From Caulobacter sp. (GTDB lineage Bacteria; Pseudomonadota; Alphaproteobacteria; Caulobacterales; Caulobacteraceae), in contig JAUXMY010000043.1 in assembly GCA_030683005.1 (NCBI GenBank), forward strand, positions 82,535-146,534: DNA of 64,000 bases, read 5' to 3'. The notes beneath the pieces were generated by a model. It saw nothing but the letters and a program-made list of their open reading frames with translations, did not search any database and was not told the origin of the DNA. Position 1 is the stretch's first letter; every line of letters begins with the position of its first letter. Positions 8,475-16,770 of the stretch are shown here, piece by piece. The translations under genes were made by a program, and so were the position numbers.

Positions 8475-10061
8475 TCAGATCTGGCGCGCGCGTCCTTCCC
8501 AATAGGGCGCACGCACCTTGTTGCGCTGGATCTTGCCGGCTTCGGACCTCGGAAGCTCGGCGGCGAAATCGAGGCTGCGCGGCACCTTGAAGCTGGCCAG
8601 GTTGCCGCGTGCGAAGGCCAGGATCTCGTCGGCCAGGGTCTCGCTCGGGTCGTGGCCGGGCTTGAGCAGGATCACGGCCTTCACCTGCTCGCCCCATTCG
8701 TCGTGCGGCACGCCTACGGTGGCGGAGTCCGCCACGGCGGGATGCTTGACCAGCTCGTTGTCGATTTCCTGCGGGTAGATGTTCACGCCGCCGGAGATGA
8801 TGGTCTCGGCATTGCGGCCGGTCAGGAAGAGATAATCGTCCTCGTCGAAGTAGCCGACGTCGCCCATGGTGAAGAAGTCATCAACCCGCGAGGCCTGCGT
8901 CTTGGCTTCGTCCTTGAAGTAGGTGAACGCTCCGCCGGGCGGCAGCTGCTGGTAGATGGCGCCGGCCTGGCCATTGGGCAGGTCGCGGCCGGCTTCATCG
9001 AGGATCCTGACCTGCAGCAGGGCCGGGCGCTTGCCGACGCTGCCGGGCTTGGCCAGCCACTCATGGGAGTCGATCAGGAACCCGGCCCCGCCCTCGGACC
9101 CGGCGTAGTACTCGGTCAGCACCGGGCCAAACCAGTCGATCATCGCCCGCTTGACCTCGGGTGGGCAGGGCGCGGCCCCGTGGATGATGAACTGGACGTG
9201 GTCGACCGGGTAGCGCGCCTTGACGTCGTCCGGCAGCGCCAGCAGCCGTTGGAACATGATCGGCACCATGTGGAAGTGCGTCACGCGGCGCTCGGAGATG
9301 GTCCGCAGCACATGCTCGGAGTCCCAGCGGTCGATGAAGGCCAGCGCCGCGCCGCCGCCCATGGCGGCCCGGATGTCGAAGACCAGCGGGGCGGCGTGGT
9401 AGCCAGGTCCCGCGCACATCTGGACCGAGGTTCGGGGATCGTAGCCGCGCATCTGGTAGGTGGCGTAGGGCGTCACCGCCGGGTTGGGCCGGAACACGCC
9501 CTTGGGCCGGCCGGTGGTGCCGGAGGTGTACATCATGCTGTTGCCCAGCGACGGGTCGGCGATGTCGGACCCGTCGAAGGCTGCGATGGCCTCGTCGTAG
9601 GATTCGAAGCCCTCGATCGCTCCGCCGACCGCGAGTCTGGTGGCGATGAACGGCACGCGCGCGACCGCCTCCGGGACGGTCGACACTCGGGCATCGGCGA
9701 TCAGCGCCTTCGCCTCGCAGTCCTGGATGATGTAGGCGATCTCATCGGCCGACAGGTGCCAGTTCACCGGCGTCAGCCGCATGCCGCAGCGGAGCGTGGC
9801 GGCCAGAACCTCGACGAACTCGACGCGATTGGTGCAGACCAGCGCGACCGAGTCCCCCACGCCCAGACCCCTCGACCGCAGCAGCCGAACCAGCCGGTTG
9901 GCGTTGGCGTTGACCTTTGCGAAGCTGTGGATTGCGCCGTCGGGGTTGAAGACGCTGGTCCGGTCGGGCTGCACGTCCGCCCAGACGGCCAGCGTCATGC
10001 CGCACAGCGCCGCCTCGTCCAGGCGAGGGCCAAGATCATGTCCGGACCCGGCGGGCTCCAT
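8475..10061 (-). CDS. Acyl-CoA synthetase / AMP-dependent ligase
   Basis: A 528-residue class I adenylate-forming enzyme. Visible core motifs in order are MYTSGTTGRPKG (ATP-binding A3), YYAGSEGG (A5), TMGDVGYFDEDDYLFLTGR (A7-A8) and the catalytic C-terminal lysine region SEAGKIQRNKVR (A10). The start at 10061 is supported by a strong GGAGGAATCTG ribosome site; the in-frame extension to 10142 is not needed. It activates a carboxylic acid to its CoA thioester via the acyl-AMP. It is first of the leftward operon ligase, dehydrogenase, dehydrogenase, MFS. An inverted repeat 48-67 bp upstream and the divergent TetR gene suggest repression relieved by an acyl-CoA or similar ligand. Confidence 0.94.
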   Translation of the reverse strand: MEPAGSGHDLGPRLDEAALCGMTLAVWADVQPDRTSVFNPDGAIHSFAKVNANANRLVRLLRSRGLGVGDSVALVCTNRVEFVEVLAATLRCGMRLTPVNWHLSADEIAYIIQDCEAKALIADARVSTVPEAVARVPFIATRLAVGGAIEGFESYDEAIAAFDGSDIADPSLGNSMMYTSGTTGRPKGVFRPNPAVTPYATYQMRGYDPRTSVQMCAGPGYHAAPLVFDIRAAMGGGAALAFIDRWDSEHVLRTISERRVTHFHMVPIMFQRLLALPDDVKARYPVDHVQFIIHGAAPCPPEVKRAMIDWFGPVLTEYYAGSEGGAGFLIDSHEWLAKPGSVGKRPALLQVRILDEAGRDLPNGQAGAIYQQLPPGGAFTYFKDEAKTQASRVDDFFTMGDVGYFDEDDYLFLTGRNAETIISGGVNIYPQEIDNELVKHPAVADSATVGVPHDEWGEQVKAVILLKPGHDPSETLADEILAFARGNLASFKVPRSLDFAAELPRSEAGKIQRNKVRAPYWEGRARQI

Positions 10062-10108
10062 CAGATTCCTCCACGCAGACCGACGACTCCCGGCGCGCCT
10101 CAAGTCTG

Positions 10109-10128
10109 GAACGTTCGAACGCCGTTCG
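10109..10128. promoter_or_regulatory. Candidate TetR operator: overlapping palindromes
   Basis: GAACGTTCGAACGCCGTTCG contains three nested symmetries: GAACGTTC (10109-10116), CGTTCGAACG (10112-10121) and CGAACG-C-CGTTCG (10116-10128). It lies between the divergent acyl-CoA ligase (start 10061) and TetR (start 10338) genes, in the likely promoter of the ligase operon. Position and symmetry suggest an operator; binding is inferred. Confidence 0.5.
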
Positions 10129-10337
10129 GCAACTGTCAGCACGCTTTAGAAGGGCGGGTATGCACAGGTTTCTGCGCGAGCGCTCTGGGAATCGTTGCCA
10201 GTATCGCCGGCGGTCGTGCGATTCTGCCCGCGCGGCCGGAGCTCTAGAACAATGGGTGCAAGAACAGGCCTCGGGAGCCAGTGGGCGCCGCGGCCCATGC
10301 CGCTTGACTCCCGCCCGCGTGCGGCAAATGTCGCCGG

Positions 10338-10925
10338 ATGACGCGAACGCTCCGGCAAACCGCCCACGATGTCCCCGGTGTGAAGGCCAGGGCCCTGACC
10401 GCCGCGGCGACCATTCTGGCCGAACAGGGCGCGGACGATCTCAACCTGCGCGCCATCGCCGAGGCGGCCGGCATCGGGCTGGCCTCGATCTACCACTACT
10501 TCGCCAGCAAGGAGGCCCTGCTGCTCAGCCTGGCCCTGATGGGTTATGAGGATTTGCGCCGGGACATTGAGGGCAGCCAGGCGAGCCACCCGTCCGTTTC
10601 ACCGATGCGGGCCGGCGCCCGGGCCTTCTTCGCCTTCGCGCAGTCGCGCCCGTCGCTGTTCTCGCTGATGTGCAGCGAGCGGCTGCTGGCCCGCCATGAC
10701 ACATTGCGCGAGGCCGAGCACCGCATGTTCCTGGCCTACAAGACGGCCGTCGAGGCCGACGAGCGCATCCCGCCCCGGCACCAGGAGAATGCCGCCTACG
10801 CCCTGTGGGCCCTTGGCCGGGGCATGGCGGCGATCATCGCCTCCCATCCCGGCGGCCAGCCGCCGCCGGAACTGCTGCAGAAGCTGTTCGCCGGCGGAGC
10901 CTATCTCATCGATCACCCCGAATAG
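10338..10925 (+). CDS. TetR/AcrR family transcriptional regulator
   Basis: A 195-residue one-component regulator. Residues about 15-60 form the TetR helix-turn-helix: the segment LRAIAEAAGIGLASIYHYF is the recognition region, followed by the typical KEALL. The rest is a divergent ligand-binding domain. It is transcribed away from the acyl-CoA ligase operon across 276 bp containing a good palindrome. The simplest reading is repression of that operon and itself, with an acyl-CoA as inducer. It converges with the P450 gene with 12 bp between their ends. Family is certain, target and ligand inferred. Confidence 0.9.
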   Translation: MTRTLRQTAHDVPGVKARALTAAATILAEQGADDLNLRAIAEAAGIGLASIYHYFASKEALLLSLALMGYEDLRRDIEGSQASHPSVSPMRAGARAFFAFAQSRPSLFSLMCSERLLARHDTLREAEHRMFLAYKTAVEADERIPPRHQENAAYALWALGRGMAAIIASHPGGQPPPELLQKLFAGGAYLIDHPE

Positions 10926-10937
10926 GGCGGAACCGGC

Positions 10938-12203
10938 CTAGAGCCGGCTCGGGATCATCACGGGCAGGGTCTCGAAGCCTCGAACGAAGACCGAGTAGCT
11001 GCGCCTGGGCTCGCCGGTTACGATGATTTCCGGGAAACGCTTGAGGATCTCTTCCCAGATAATCTGCAGCTGCAGCTCCGCCAGGCGATTGCCCACGCAG
11101 CGGTGGATGCCGAAACCGAAGGAGATGTGCTGGCGCGGCCGCTCGCGGTCGATGATGTAGGCGTTCGGGTTTTCGATGACCGTCTCGTCGCGGTTGCCCG
11201 AGGCGTACCACATCACGACCTTGTCGCCCTTGCGGATCTGCTTGCCCTGGAACTCGATGTCCTCCACGGCCGTGCGGCGCATGTGGGCCAGTGGCGTCTG
11301 GTAGCGGATGGTTTCCGAGACCATCGAGGAGATCAGGTCGGGGTTGGCCCGCAGCTTGGCGTACTGGTCGGGGTTGCGGTTCAGTTCGAAGACCGAGCCG
11401 GAGATGGTGTTGCGGGTGGTGTCGTTGCCGCCCACGGTCAGCAACACCACGTTCCCGAAGTACTCCCGCGGGGCCATGTTCCGGGTGTCCGGATGGTGCG
11501 CCAGCATCGAGATCAGGTCGCCGGCCGGCGGAGCGTTGACCTTCCGGTTCCACAGCTCGTTGAAGTAGGCTTGGTACTCGGCGAAGATTTCCAGCTTCTG
11601 TTCGAACGTCTCGACCAGCCCGCCCGGCATCGGCACAGCCGTCACGACATCAGACCAGTAGGGCAGCTTGCGACGGTCTTCCTGCGGGGCGTCGAACAGG
11701 GTGGCCAGGGTCATGGCCGTCAGTTCCTTGGACACCAGGTCGACCCAGTCGAACTCCTCGCCGATTGGCAGGCTGTCGAGGATCGCGCCGGCGCGCTCGC
11801 GGATCAGGGGCGCGAGGATCTGCAGGTTGCCGGGAGAGACCGCCGGGCTGACTGCCTTGCGCTGCACGTCGTGCCGGGGCGGGTCCATGGCGATGAACAT
11901 CGGCAGCGGCTCGAAGTTCGCATTGCCGCCCCCGATGGTGATGCCGCCGAGCAGGAAGTCGGAGGAGAACACCTGGTGGTTCGTATCGACCGCCATGATG
12001 TCGTTGTACCGGGTGATCGACCAGTAGGGTCCAAACTCGCCGCCCTCGGTGAAGTGGACGGGATCCTCGTGGCGCAGCCGTTCGAAGATCGGCCAGACGG
12101 TGTCGGCCTGGAACAGGGCGGGCTGGGCCGGATCGAGGCTCTCCAGCGGGGCCGCATAGATGGCGTCCCGGATTCCGCCCAGATCCACTGATCCGTCACT
12201 CAT
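10938..12203 (-). CDS. Cytochrome P450, CYP153-like
   Basis: A 421-residue soluble bacterial P450. The I-helix has LLTVGGNDTTRN, the K-helix ExxR is in SETIRYQTP, and the haem-binding loop is FGFGIHRCVGNRL with proximal ligand Cys369. The GGNDTTRN I-helix and the FGIHRCxGNRLAE haem loop resemble CYP153 terminal alkane/fatty-acid hydroxylases as I remember them; CYP108/CYP111-type terpene hydroxylases are alternatives. I start it at ATG 12203, preceded by GGGAGCGGACA. No ferredoxin or ferredoxin reductase is adjacent, so redox partners must be elsewhere. A kinase-like gene lies upstream on the same strand. A hydroxylated product could pass to an alcohol and then an aldehyde dehydrogenase. Confidence 0.92.
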   Translation of the reverse strand: MSDGSVDLGGIRDAIYAAPLESLDPAQPALFQADTVWPIFERLRHEDPVHFTEGGEFGPYWSITRYNDIMAVDTNHQVFSSDFLLGGITIGGGNANFEPLPMFIAMDPPRHDVQRKAVSPAVSPGNLQILAPLIRERAGAILDSLPIGEEFDWVDLVSKELTAMTLATLFDAPQEDRRKLPYWSDVVTAVPMPGGLVETFEQKLEIFAEYQAYFNELWNRKVNAPPAGDLISMLAHHPDTRNMAPREYFGNVVLLTVGGNDTTRNTISGSVFELNRNPDQYAKLRANPDLISSMVSETIRYQTPLAHMRRTAVEDIEFQGKQIRKGDKVVMWYASGNRDETVIENPNAYIIDRERPRQHISFGFGIHRCVGNRLAELQLQIIWEEILKRFPEIIVTGEPRRSYSVFVRGFETLPVMIPSRL

Positions 12204-12217
12204 TGTCCGCTCCCGAA

Positions 12218-12230
12218 GATCATTTTGATC
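12218..12230. promoter_or_regulatory. Small inverted repeat just upstream of the P450 gene
   Basis: GATCA-TTT-TGATC is a perfect 5-bp inverted repeat with a 3-bp spacer, 15 bp upstream of the P450 start codon. It could be a regulator half-site pair or a minor mRNA hairpin near the ribosome site. Evidence is symmetry and position only. Confidence 0.25.
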
Positions 12231-12307
12231 ACAGGAAGACGCCTCGAACACTGTTCCACAAGTGCGGGCGTTCCGTTGCGTCGGTTCAGTTCGAGGTCAG
12301 CCGGGTA

Positions 12308-13387
12308 CTACGGACGGACCAGGGGGTCGTGATCAAGCATGTGCTCGGCCGCGCCGCCCAGCATCCGCAGGAACATGGCGTCGCCGCGTTCGGTGCGGGT
12401 GACAATCATGGCGGCGAAGAAGGCCGTCATGAACAGCAGATAGGCCCCTTGACCATAGTGCCGGGCCAGGTCGGCTTCGCTGTAGCCGGTCACGCCGTGC
12501 GCGGTCAGGGTGCGGTGATACAGCGCCAGCAGCTCCTGCTCTTCCGCCCGCCGCGTGTCGCCCGGCAGGGCGCCGGCCAGGAAGTAGGCCAGGTCGGTCG
12601 GCCCGGCGCCATAGGCGAACGACTGCCAGTCCAGCACCGTCACCGGATGGCCGCCCGCGGCATTGCCGAACATCATGTTGTCGGGGCGGAAGTCGTTGTG
12701 CGTCAGGCAGCGCGGACCGTCGTGCCGCGTGCCGAGCTCGGTGAAGCGCGATGCGATCCGGTCGCCGACCGCCGCCCATTCCGGACGCATCTGCGGGCCG
12801 TAGCGGTCCTTGAATCCGGCCCAGAGCTGGCCGACCATCTCGTCGTTGGCCACGCTTGGCGGCGCGGTGCTGGATCCGGACACCCAGGGCAGGGCGTCCA
12901 GGCTCTCGTCGCCCCAATGGGAGGCATGCAGCTTCGCCGCCTCGACCACCACCAGCCGCGCCTGGTCCAGGGTGACGCCCGCCAGCTGGTCGCCCTGTTC
13001 GGCTGGCGCCAGGTCTTCCATCATCAGCACGAAGGCGCTCGTCGCCTCGTCGACGTCGGTGAAGTAGCAGCGGGGCGTGTGGATCAGGGCCTTGGGCGCC
13101 AACTGCTGGTAGAAGCGCACCTCGCGGATGTAGTTGCCCAGAGCGACCCCGGTGGCGCGGCTCTCCTCACCGGCCGCCGGGAACTTTCCGACCAGAGAGG
13201 CCGGGGCGGTCTCGCCGCCCCGCTCGTATTCGAGCTTGAATCGCACGCTGTCGCCGATCTGGCCGGTGCCCACGCCGTGGGCGGTGAAGCCGCTGACGAC
13301 GGCGTCGACGCCGCCGGACTGCAACACGGCGGTCAGCCAGGCGGCGTCAACGTCGCCGGGCATGCGGATATCGGGCTTGGCGGGCAT
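12308..13387 (-). CDS. APH/CHK-family phosphotransferase (small-molecule kinase-like)
   Basis: A 359-residue protein of the aminoglycoside-phosphotransferase/ecdysteroid-kinase-like fold. The catalytic loop is LTHNDFRPDN, with the catalytic Asp and metal-binding Asn, and the metal motif DWQ occurs in TVLDWQSFAYG. These two motifs about 20 residues apart define the fold. Such genes are frequent beside acyl-CoA dehydrogenase and P450 genes in actinobacteria and alphaproteobacteria, where substrates are mostly unknown. It is 104 bp upstream of the P450 on the same strand and may phosphorylate a hydroxylated intermediate. A GGAGGAG site lies 12 nt before the ATG. Antibiotic resistance should not be assumed. 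Confidence 0.85.
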   Translation of the reverse strand: MPAKPDIRMPGDVDAAWLTAVLQSGGVDAVVSGFTAHGVGTGQIGDSVRFKLEYERGGETAPASLVGKFPAAGEESRATGVALGNYIREVRFYQQLAPKALIHTPRCYFTDVDEATSAFVLMMEDLAPAEQGDQLAGVTLDQARLVVVEAAKLHASHWGDESLDALPWVSGSSTAPPSVANDEMVGQLWAGFKDRYGPQMRPEWAAVGDRIASRFTELGTRHDGPRCLTHNDFRPDNMMFGNAAGGHPVTVLDWQSFAYGAGPTDLAYFLAGALPGDTRRAEEQELLALYHRTLTAHGVTGYSEADLARHYGQGAYLLFMTAFFAAMIVTRTERGDAMFLRMLGGAAEHMLDHDPLVRP

Positions 13388-13498
13388 TCTGGTGCGATCT
13401 CCTCCGGCCCGTCTGCGCGGGCGCGGAATTGATCCTTACCCGGTTTGCCGTACCGGTCCCACGCTGACGCAGGGTCAGACGGGCGAGGAATCTGGCTG

Positions 13499-14368
13499 CT
13501 ACGGCGTGACCTCAAAGCTCAAGGTGTAAATCCAGGTCCTGGCCGCCGGCATGGCGTCCGGTGCGGGCGGACCGGGGTAGCGGGCTTCGAGCATGTAGAC
13601 GCCGGGCTTCGTGAAGCTGACCGTCGCCCTGCCGTCGACGTCGGTGCGCCCTTCGATCGCTGTGCGTTCGCCTCCGTAGCTCTCGCCGCCGCGATAGACA
13701 GTGAAGCGCAGGCCAGACGCCGGCTTGCCATCGATCAGCATCCGGAAGCTGAATCCGTCGTCGAGGTAGATCTCGTTGGGATGGGTGGCGGGTTCCAGCT
13801 CCAGTCCCTTGCCGAGTGCCTTGAGCGCACCGGGCGTGGGGGCGCCGCGACTGACATAGGTTTCCGCGATCAGGTAACCTTGGATGTCGATGATCTCGGC
13901 GCCGGCCGGCACGTCGGCGGCGTTGATCGGACCGGCGCCGCCCACGGCTTCGGCCTCCATCGGGCGGGGCGAGCCGGCGGGCGCGCCGTCGGCAGGGGCG
14001 GGGCGTACGGCGCGCCAGACGCCGCCGACCTTCACCGCCTTGCCCGCGCGGCCCGGGCGTTCCCCGGTGCTGATTCTGTAGGTGCCTGCGGTCGGCAACG
14101 CCGCGTCGAGCAGATTGGCGGACTTGAGCGTCGTCGGGGTGGCCCCGGTCTGGACGCCGTCCGGGCCGGTCACCACCCAGTCGCCGGCCCCGCGGATCGC
14201 GAAGTCCGGAACGAAGGCGGCCTCCTCGGACATGCCGCCGTGGACGCCGACCCAGTCACGTTCCGGCGCGAAGGTGACCGGCACGATGTAGGGCGTATGC
14301 GCCAGGGCCGGCGGGGCCGCGAACCCCGCGGCGGCGGCCGTCAGCAGCGCGGCGATGGCGCTTTTCAC
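13499..14368 (-). CDS. DUF4198 domain periplasmic protein
   Basis: A 289-residue exported protein. The GTG at 14368 starts a clean signal peptide (VKSAIAALLTAAAAGFA, cleavage after PPALA) and has AGGGACC upstream; a TTG at 14389 would add seven residues. The mature protein begins HTPYIVP and has the DUF4198 layout: an N-terminal beta domain, then a C-terminal immunoglobulin-like fold ending in YTLSFEV. DUF4198 proteins are associated with metal uptake and with ApbE/PepSY redox clusters; their biochemical function is not settled. It is divergent from apbE across a Fur-like box, so iron-responsive co-expression is likely. Confidence 0.85.
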   Translation of the reverse strand: MKSAIAALLTAAAAGFAAPPALAHTPYIVPVTFAPERDWVGVHGGMSEEAAFVPDFAIRGAGDWVVTGPDGVQTGATPTTLKSANLLDAALPTAGTYRISTGERPGRAGKAVKVGGVWRAVRPAPADGAPAGSPRPMEAEAVGGAGPINAADVPAGAEIIDIQGYLIAETYVSRGAPTPGALKALGKGLELEPATHPNEIYLDDGFSFRMLIDGKPASGLRFTVYRGGESYGGERTAIEGRTDVDGRATVSFTKPGVYMLEARYPGPPAPDAMPAARTWIYTLSFEVTP

Positions 14369-14440
14369 GATCAGGTCCCTGGCGATCAAAGGCTCGTCTC
14401 CCTTCGGGGGCTCGCAGATCGCGTCGCCCGGCGCGCCATT

Positions 14441-14471
14441 GAATAATGCGAATGACTCGTAGTTGCAATAA
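14441..14471. promoter_or_regulatory. Fur-like box between the DUF4198 gene and apbE
   Basis: An AT-rich element (AATAATGCGAATGACTCG, then TAGTTGCAATAA) in otherwise GC-rich sequence. It shares AATGACTCG and GCAATA with two boxes upstream of the haem-type TonB receptor 9 kb away and resembles alphaproteobacterial Fur sites. It sits between divergent starts at 14368 and 14549. Binding by Fur is inferred. Confidence 0.6.
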
Positions 14472-14548
14472 GTGGGATGGGTTTCTATGGTCCGCCGGCG
14501 ACCCGCTGGACCTCCCCATCCGACGCGACGCCTTTCTGGAGTGAACCG

Positions 14549-16021
14549 ATGTCGATCTCACCGACCCTGCTCATGGGCATGGCCAGCCTTGCGCCTGTCG
14601 CGGAGGTCCTGCCCGCGACATCGCAGGCGTCGCCAGTCTGGCGGCTCCACGATGATCATGTTCTGGGAACCTCGCTGGACGTGACGGTCATCGCGCGGAC
14701 CGAGGTGGCGGCGACCATGGCCGCGAACGCCATTCGGGCCGAGATTGACCGGCTGGACCGCATCTTCAGCGGCTGGCGCGCCGACAGCGAGCTGTCGGCG
14801 CTGAACCGGAGCGACACCCATGTCGCATCTCCCGAACTATTCTCGCTGCTGCAAGGCGCGGAAGCCTGGCGGGCGCAGACGGGCGGCGCCTTCGATCCAC
14901 GGCTGGGCGCGGCTACGCTCGCCTTGCGGGCGGGCGCGCCGGGCGATGCTCTGTTGTCATCCGCTTCCCTCACGCTGGACCCTGCCAACCGCTCGGTGCG
15001 ACGGTCGCCGGGCGTGATTGTGGACCTCGACGGCGTCGCCAAGGGCCACGTCATCGACCGGGCCGTGGCCGCGGCCCGCGCGGCGTCTCCGGACGTGGCC
15101 GGGGTGATGGTCGATCTGGGCGGCGATTTGCGTTGTCGGGGCGCCTCACCGGGCGGTGAAGGCTGGCGCATCGGCATCGCCGACGCCTGCGAGATGGCGG
15201 ACAACGCTCCACCCCTGGCGGTCCTGACGCTGTCGGCCGGCGCCGTGGCCTTCAGCGGGCGAGGCCCCCGCGACCATGTTGTGGACGGAACTCCCGCCGG
15301 CTATCTTCTCGATCCCGCCACCGGTCGTCCCGCCGAGGGTGTGCTGGGCGCCTGTGTCACGGCGCGGACGGCGGCCGAGGCGGACGCCCTCGCCACCGCC
15401 TTCGCGGTGATGCCGCCTCGAAAAGCCATCGCGCTGGCCAACGTCAGACCCGGCGTCGAGGCGCTGATCCAGACCGCCGACGGCCGCCGACTGATCTCGG
15501 CGGGATGGCGGTCGCTGGTCGACACGCCGGAAAAGTCCCGGGTCCGGCTGATCCGTGTCGCTGACGGCCCGGCCTGGCCCAGGGGGTTCGAGATGGCCAT
15601 CGGCTATGAGATCCCAAAGATCGCCGTCGGCAACTACCGCTCGCCCTACGTCGCCGTCTGGGTCACCGATGAGAGCACGCAGCTGGTGAGAGTGATCACC
15701 ATGCTGGGGGACAATCCCAAATGGATCCCCGACAACTACGTCTTCTGGCGACGCTACGGCCGCAAGACGCCGGCTGTGGAAACTGTCGCGCGTCCGACCC
15801 GCGCCCCGGGACGCTACAGCCTGGTGTGGGATGGCAGGGACCAAACGGGACGCCCTGTGGCCCAGGGCAGGTACACGATCCATCTGGAAGCCGTCCGTGA
15901 ACATGGCGGTCACAGCTATCTCTCCACGGACCTCGATCTGCGCGCCGCACCGGTTACCGGCGCCATCGCCGGTAGGGACGAACTGGGCGGCGTGACGCTG
16001 CGCTACGGGAAGAAGCGGTGA
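14549..16021 (+). CDS. apbE: FAD:protein FMN transferase fused to a DUF2271 domain
   Basis: A 490-residue protein starting at ATG 14549, preceded by CTGGAG; the product then begins with a weak export signal ending at TSQA. Residues about 30-330 are ApbE, which transfers FMN from FAD to a Ser/Thr of a target protein. Visible are the GVIVDLDGVAKGH segment, MVDLGGDLRCRG and the metal/FAD loop DHVVDG...YLLDPATGRP. Residues about 345-490 form a DUF2271 domain (FEMAIGYEIPK... SLVWDGRDQTG), a fusion seen in iron-redox clusters. The next gene, overlapping by 4 bp, encodes a PepSY protein with a TGAT motif that could be its flavinylation target. Iron regulation is suggested by the Fur-like box upstream. 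Confidence 0.93.
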   Translation: MSISPTLLMGMASLAPVAEVLPATSQASPVWRLHDDHVLGTSLDVTVIARTEVAATMAANAIRAEIDRLDRIFSGWRADSELSALNRSDTHVASPELFSLLQGAEAWRAQTGGAFDPRLGAATLALRAGAPGDALLSSASLTLDPANRSVRRSPGVIVDLDGVAKGHVIDRAVAAARAASPDVAGVMVDLGGDLRCRGASPGGEGWRIGIADACEMADNAPPLAVLTLSAGAVAFSGRGPRDHVVDGTPAGYLLDPATGRPAEGVLGACVTARTAAEADALATAFAVMPPRKAIALANVRPGVEALIQTADGRRLISAGWRSLVDTPEKSRVRLIRVADGPAWPRGFEMAIGYEIPKIAVGNYRSPYVAVWVTDESTQLVRVITMLGDNPKWIPDNYVFWRRYGRKTPAVETVARPTRAPGRYSLVWDGRDQTGRPVAQGRYTIHLEAVREHGGHSYLSTDLDLRAAPVTGAIAGRDELGGVTLRYGKKR

Positions 16022-16656
16022 AGGCCGAGACCGCGACCTCCGCCCGCGCCGGCAGGAAAGGCTTCGACAAGGGCGGTTTCTACCGCACCAGTCGGATGCT
16101 GCACGCCTACATCTCGGCCTTCGCGTTCCTGGCGCTGATGTTCTTCAGCTTGACGGGCATCCTGCTGAACCACCCGACCTGGCTTCACGGCGAGGCGCCC
16201 GCCGAGCAGTCCGTGACCGCCCAGATCCCCGGAGCCGACATTGCCGCCGCGCTGAAGACGGCCGACGCGCCTCGTGCGCTTGCCGAGGCCGTCACGCGCC
16301 GGGTCAAGCTGCGCGGCGCCTACAAGAGCGGCGAACTGCTCGGCGGCGAAGCGATGCTGCGCCTCGAGGGCGTCACCGGCGCGACGGACGTCATCCTGAA
16401 CCTCGAGACAGGGCTCGCCGAGGCGACGATCCAGCCGGCGACGGCGACCAGCATCGTCAATGACCTGCACAAGGGGACGAACGCCGGCCCAGCCTGGCGA
16501 CTGCTGATCGACGTCACTGCCGTGCTGGTGCTGGGCCTGTCGCTGATCGGCTATTTGCTCTTCTTCAGCCTGCGCTTTCGGCTGAAGACCAGCCTGATCC
16601 TGACGGCGGCGAGTCTGGCCGTGTTCCTGGGGGTCTATCTGGCCTTCGTACCGTGA
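16018..16656 (+). CDS. PepSY-associated membrane protein with a possible flavinylation motif
   Basis: A 212-residue inner-membrane protein starting at GTG 16018, overlapping the apbE stop by 4 bp. A membrane segment lies at about residues 30-50 (FAFLALMFFSLTGILLNHP), a periplasmic PepSY-like region at about 60-155 and two further segments at about 160-212. This is the layout of the PepSY_TM/PiuB-like family linked to reduction of ferric siderophores. At residues 117-123 it reads EGVTGAT, close to the D-x-x-(S/T)-GA-(S/T) motif at which ApbE attaches FMN. Overlap with apbE makes it the first candidate substrate. Family assignment is fairly sure; flavinylation is a hypothesis. Confidence 0.85.
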   Translation: MKAETATSARAGRKGFDKGGFYRTSRMLHAYISAFAFLALMFFSLTGILLNHPTWLHGEAPAEQSVTAQIPGADIAAALKTADAPRALAEAVTRRVKLRGAYKSGELLGGEAMLRLEGVTGATDVILNLETGLAEATIQPATATSIVNDLHKGTNAGPAWRLLIDVTAVLVLGLSLIGYLLFFSLRFRLKTSLILTAASLAVFLGVYLAFVP

Positions 16657-16770
16657 ACCCGCCGGCTATCGGCGACATGTTGCACCGCGGCTCTTGCCAG
16701 CCGCGCCCGACGCTCCTAGTGCTTCTGAGAGGCGTTCGCATTCTTAACTTGGCGCGCGCGGAGCTGACTC

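Noticed and set aside
6103..8505. Long plus-strand frame opposite the acyl-CoA dehydrogenase pair
   Set aside because: Its product is rich in Arg, Gly and His with no motif, while the minus strand encodes two complete dehydrogenases.
10926..10960. CCGGC-N5-GCCGG hairpin between the convergent tetR and P450 genes as a terminator
   Set aside because: Stem of only five base pairs, no T-run and overlap with the P450 3' end.
12308..13387. Aminoglycoside resistance gene
   Set aside because: Only the general kinase fold motifs match; length and neighbours fit the ecdysteroid/choline kinase-like group better.
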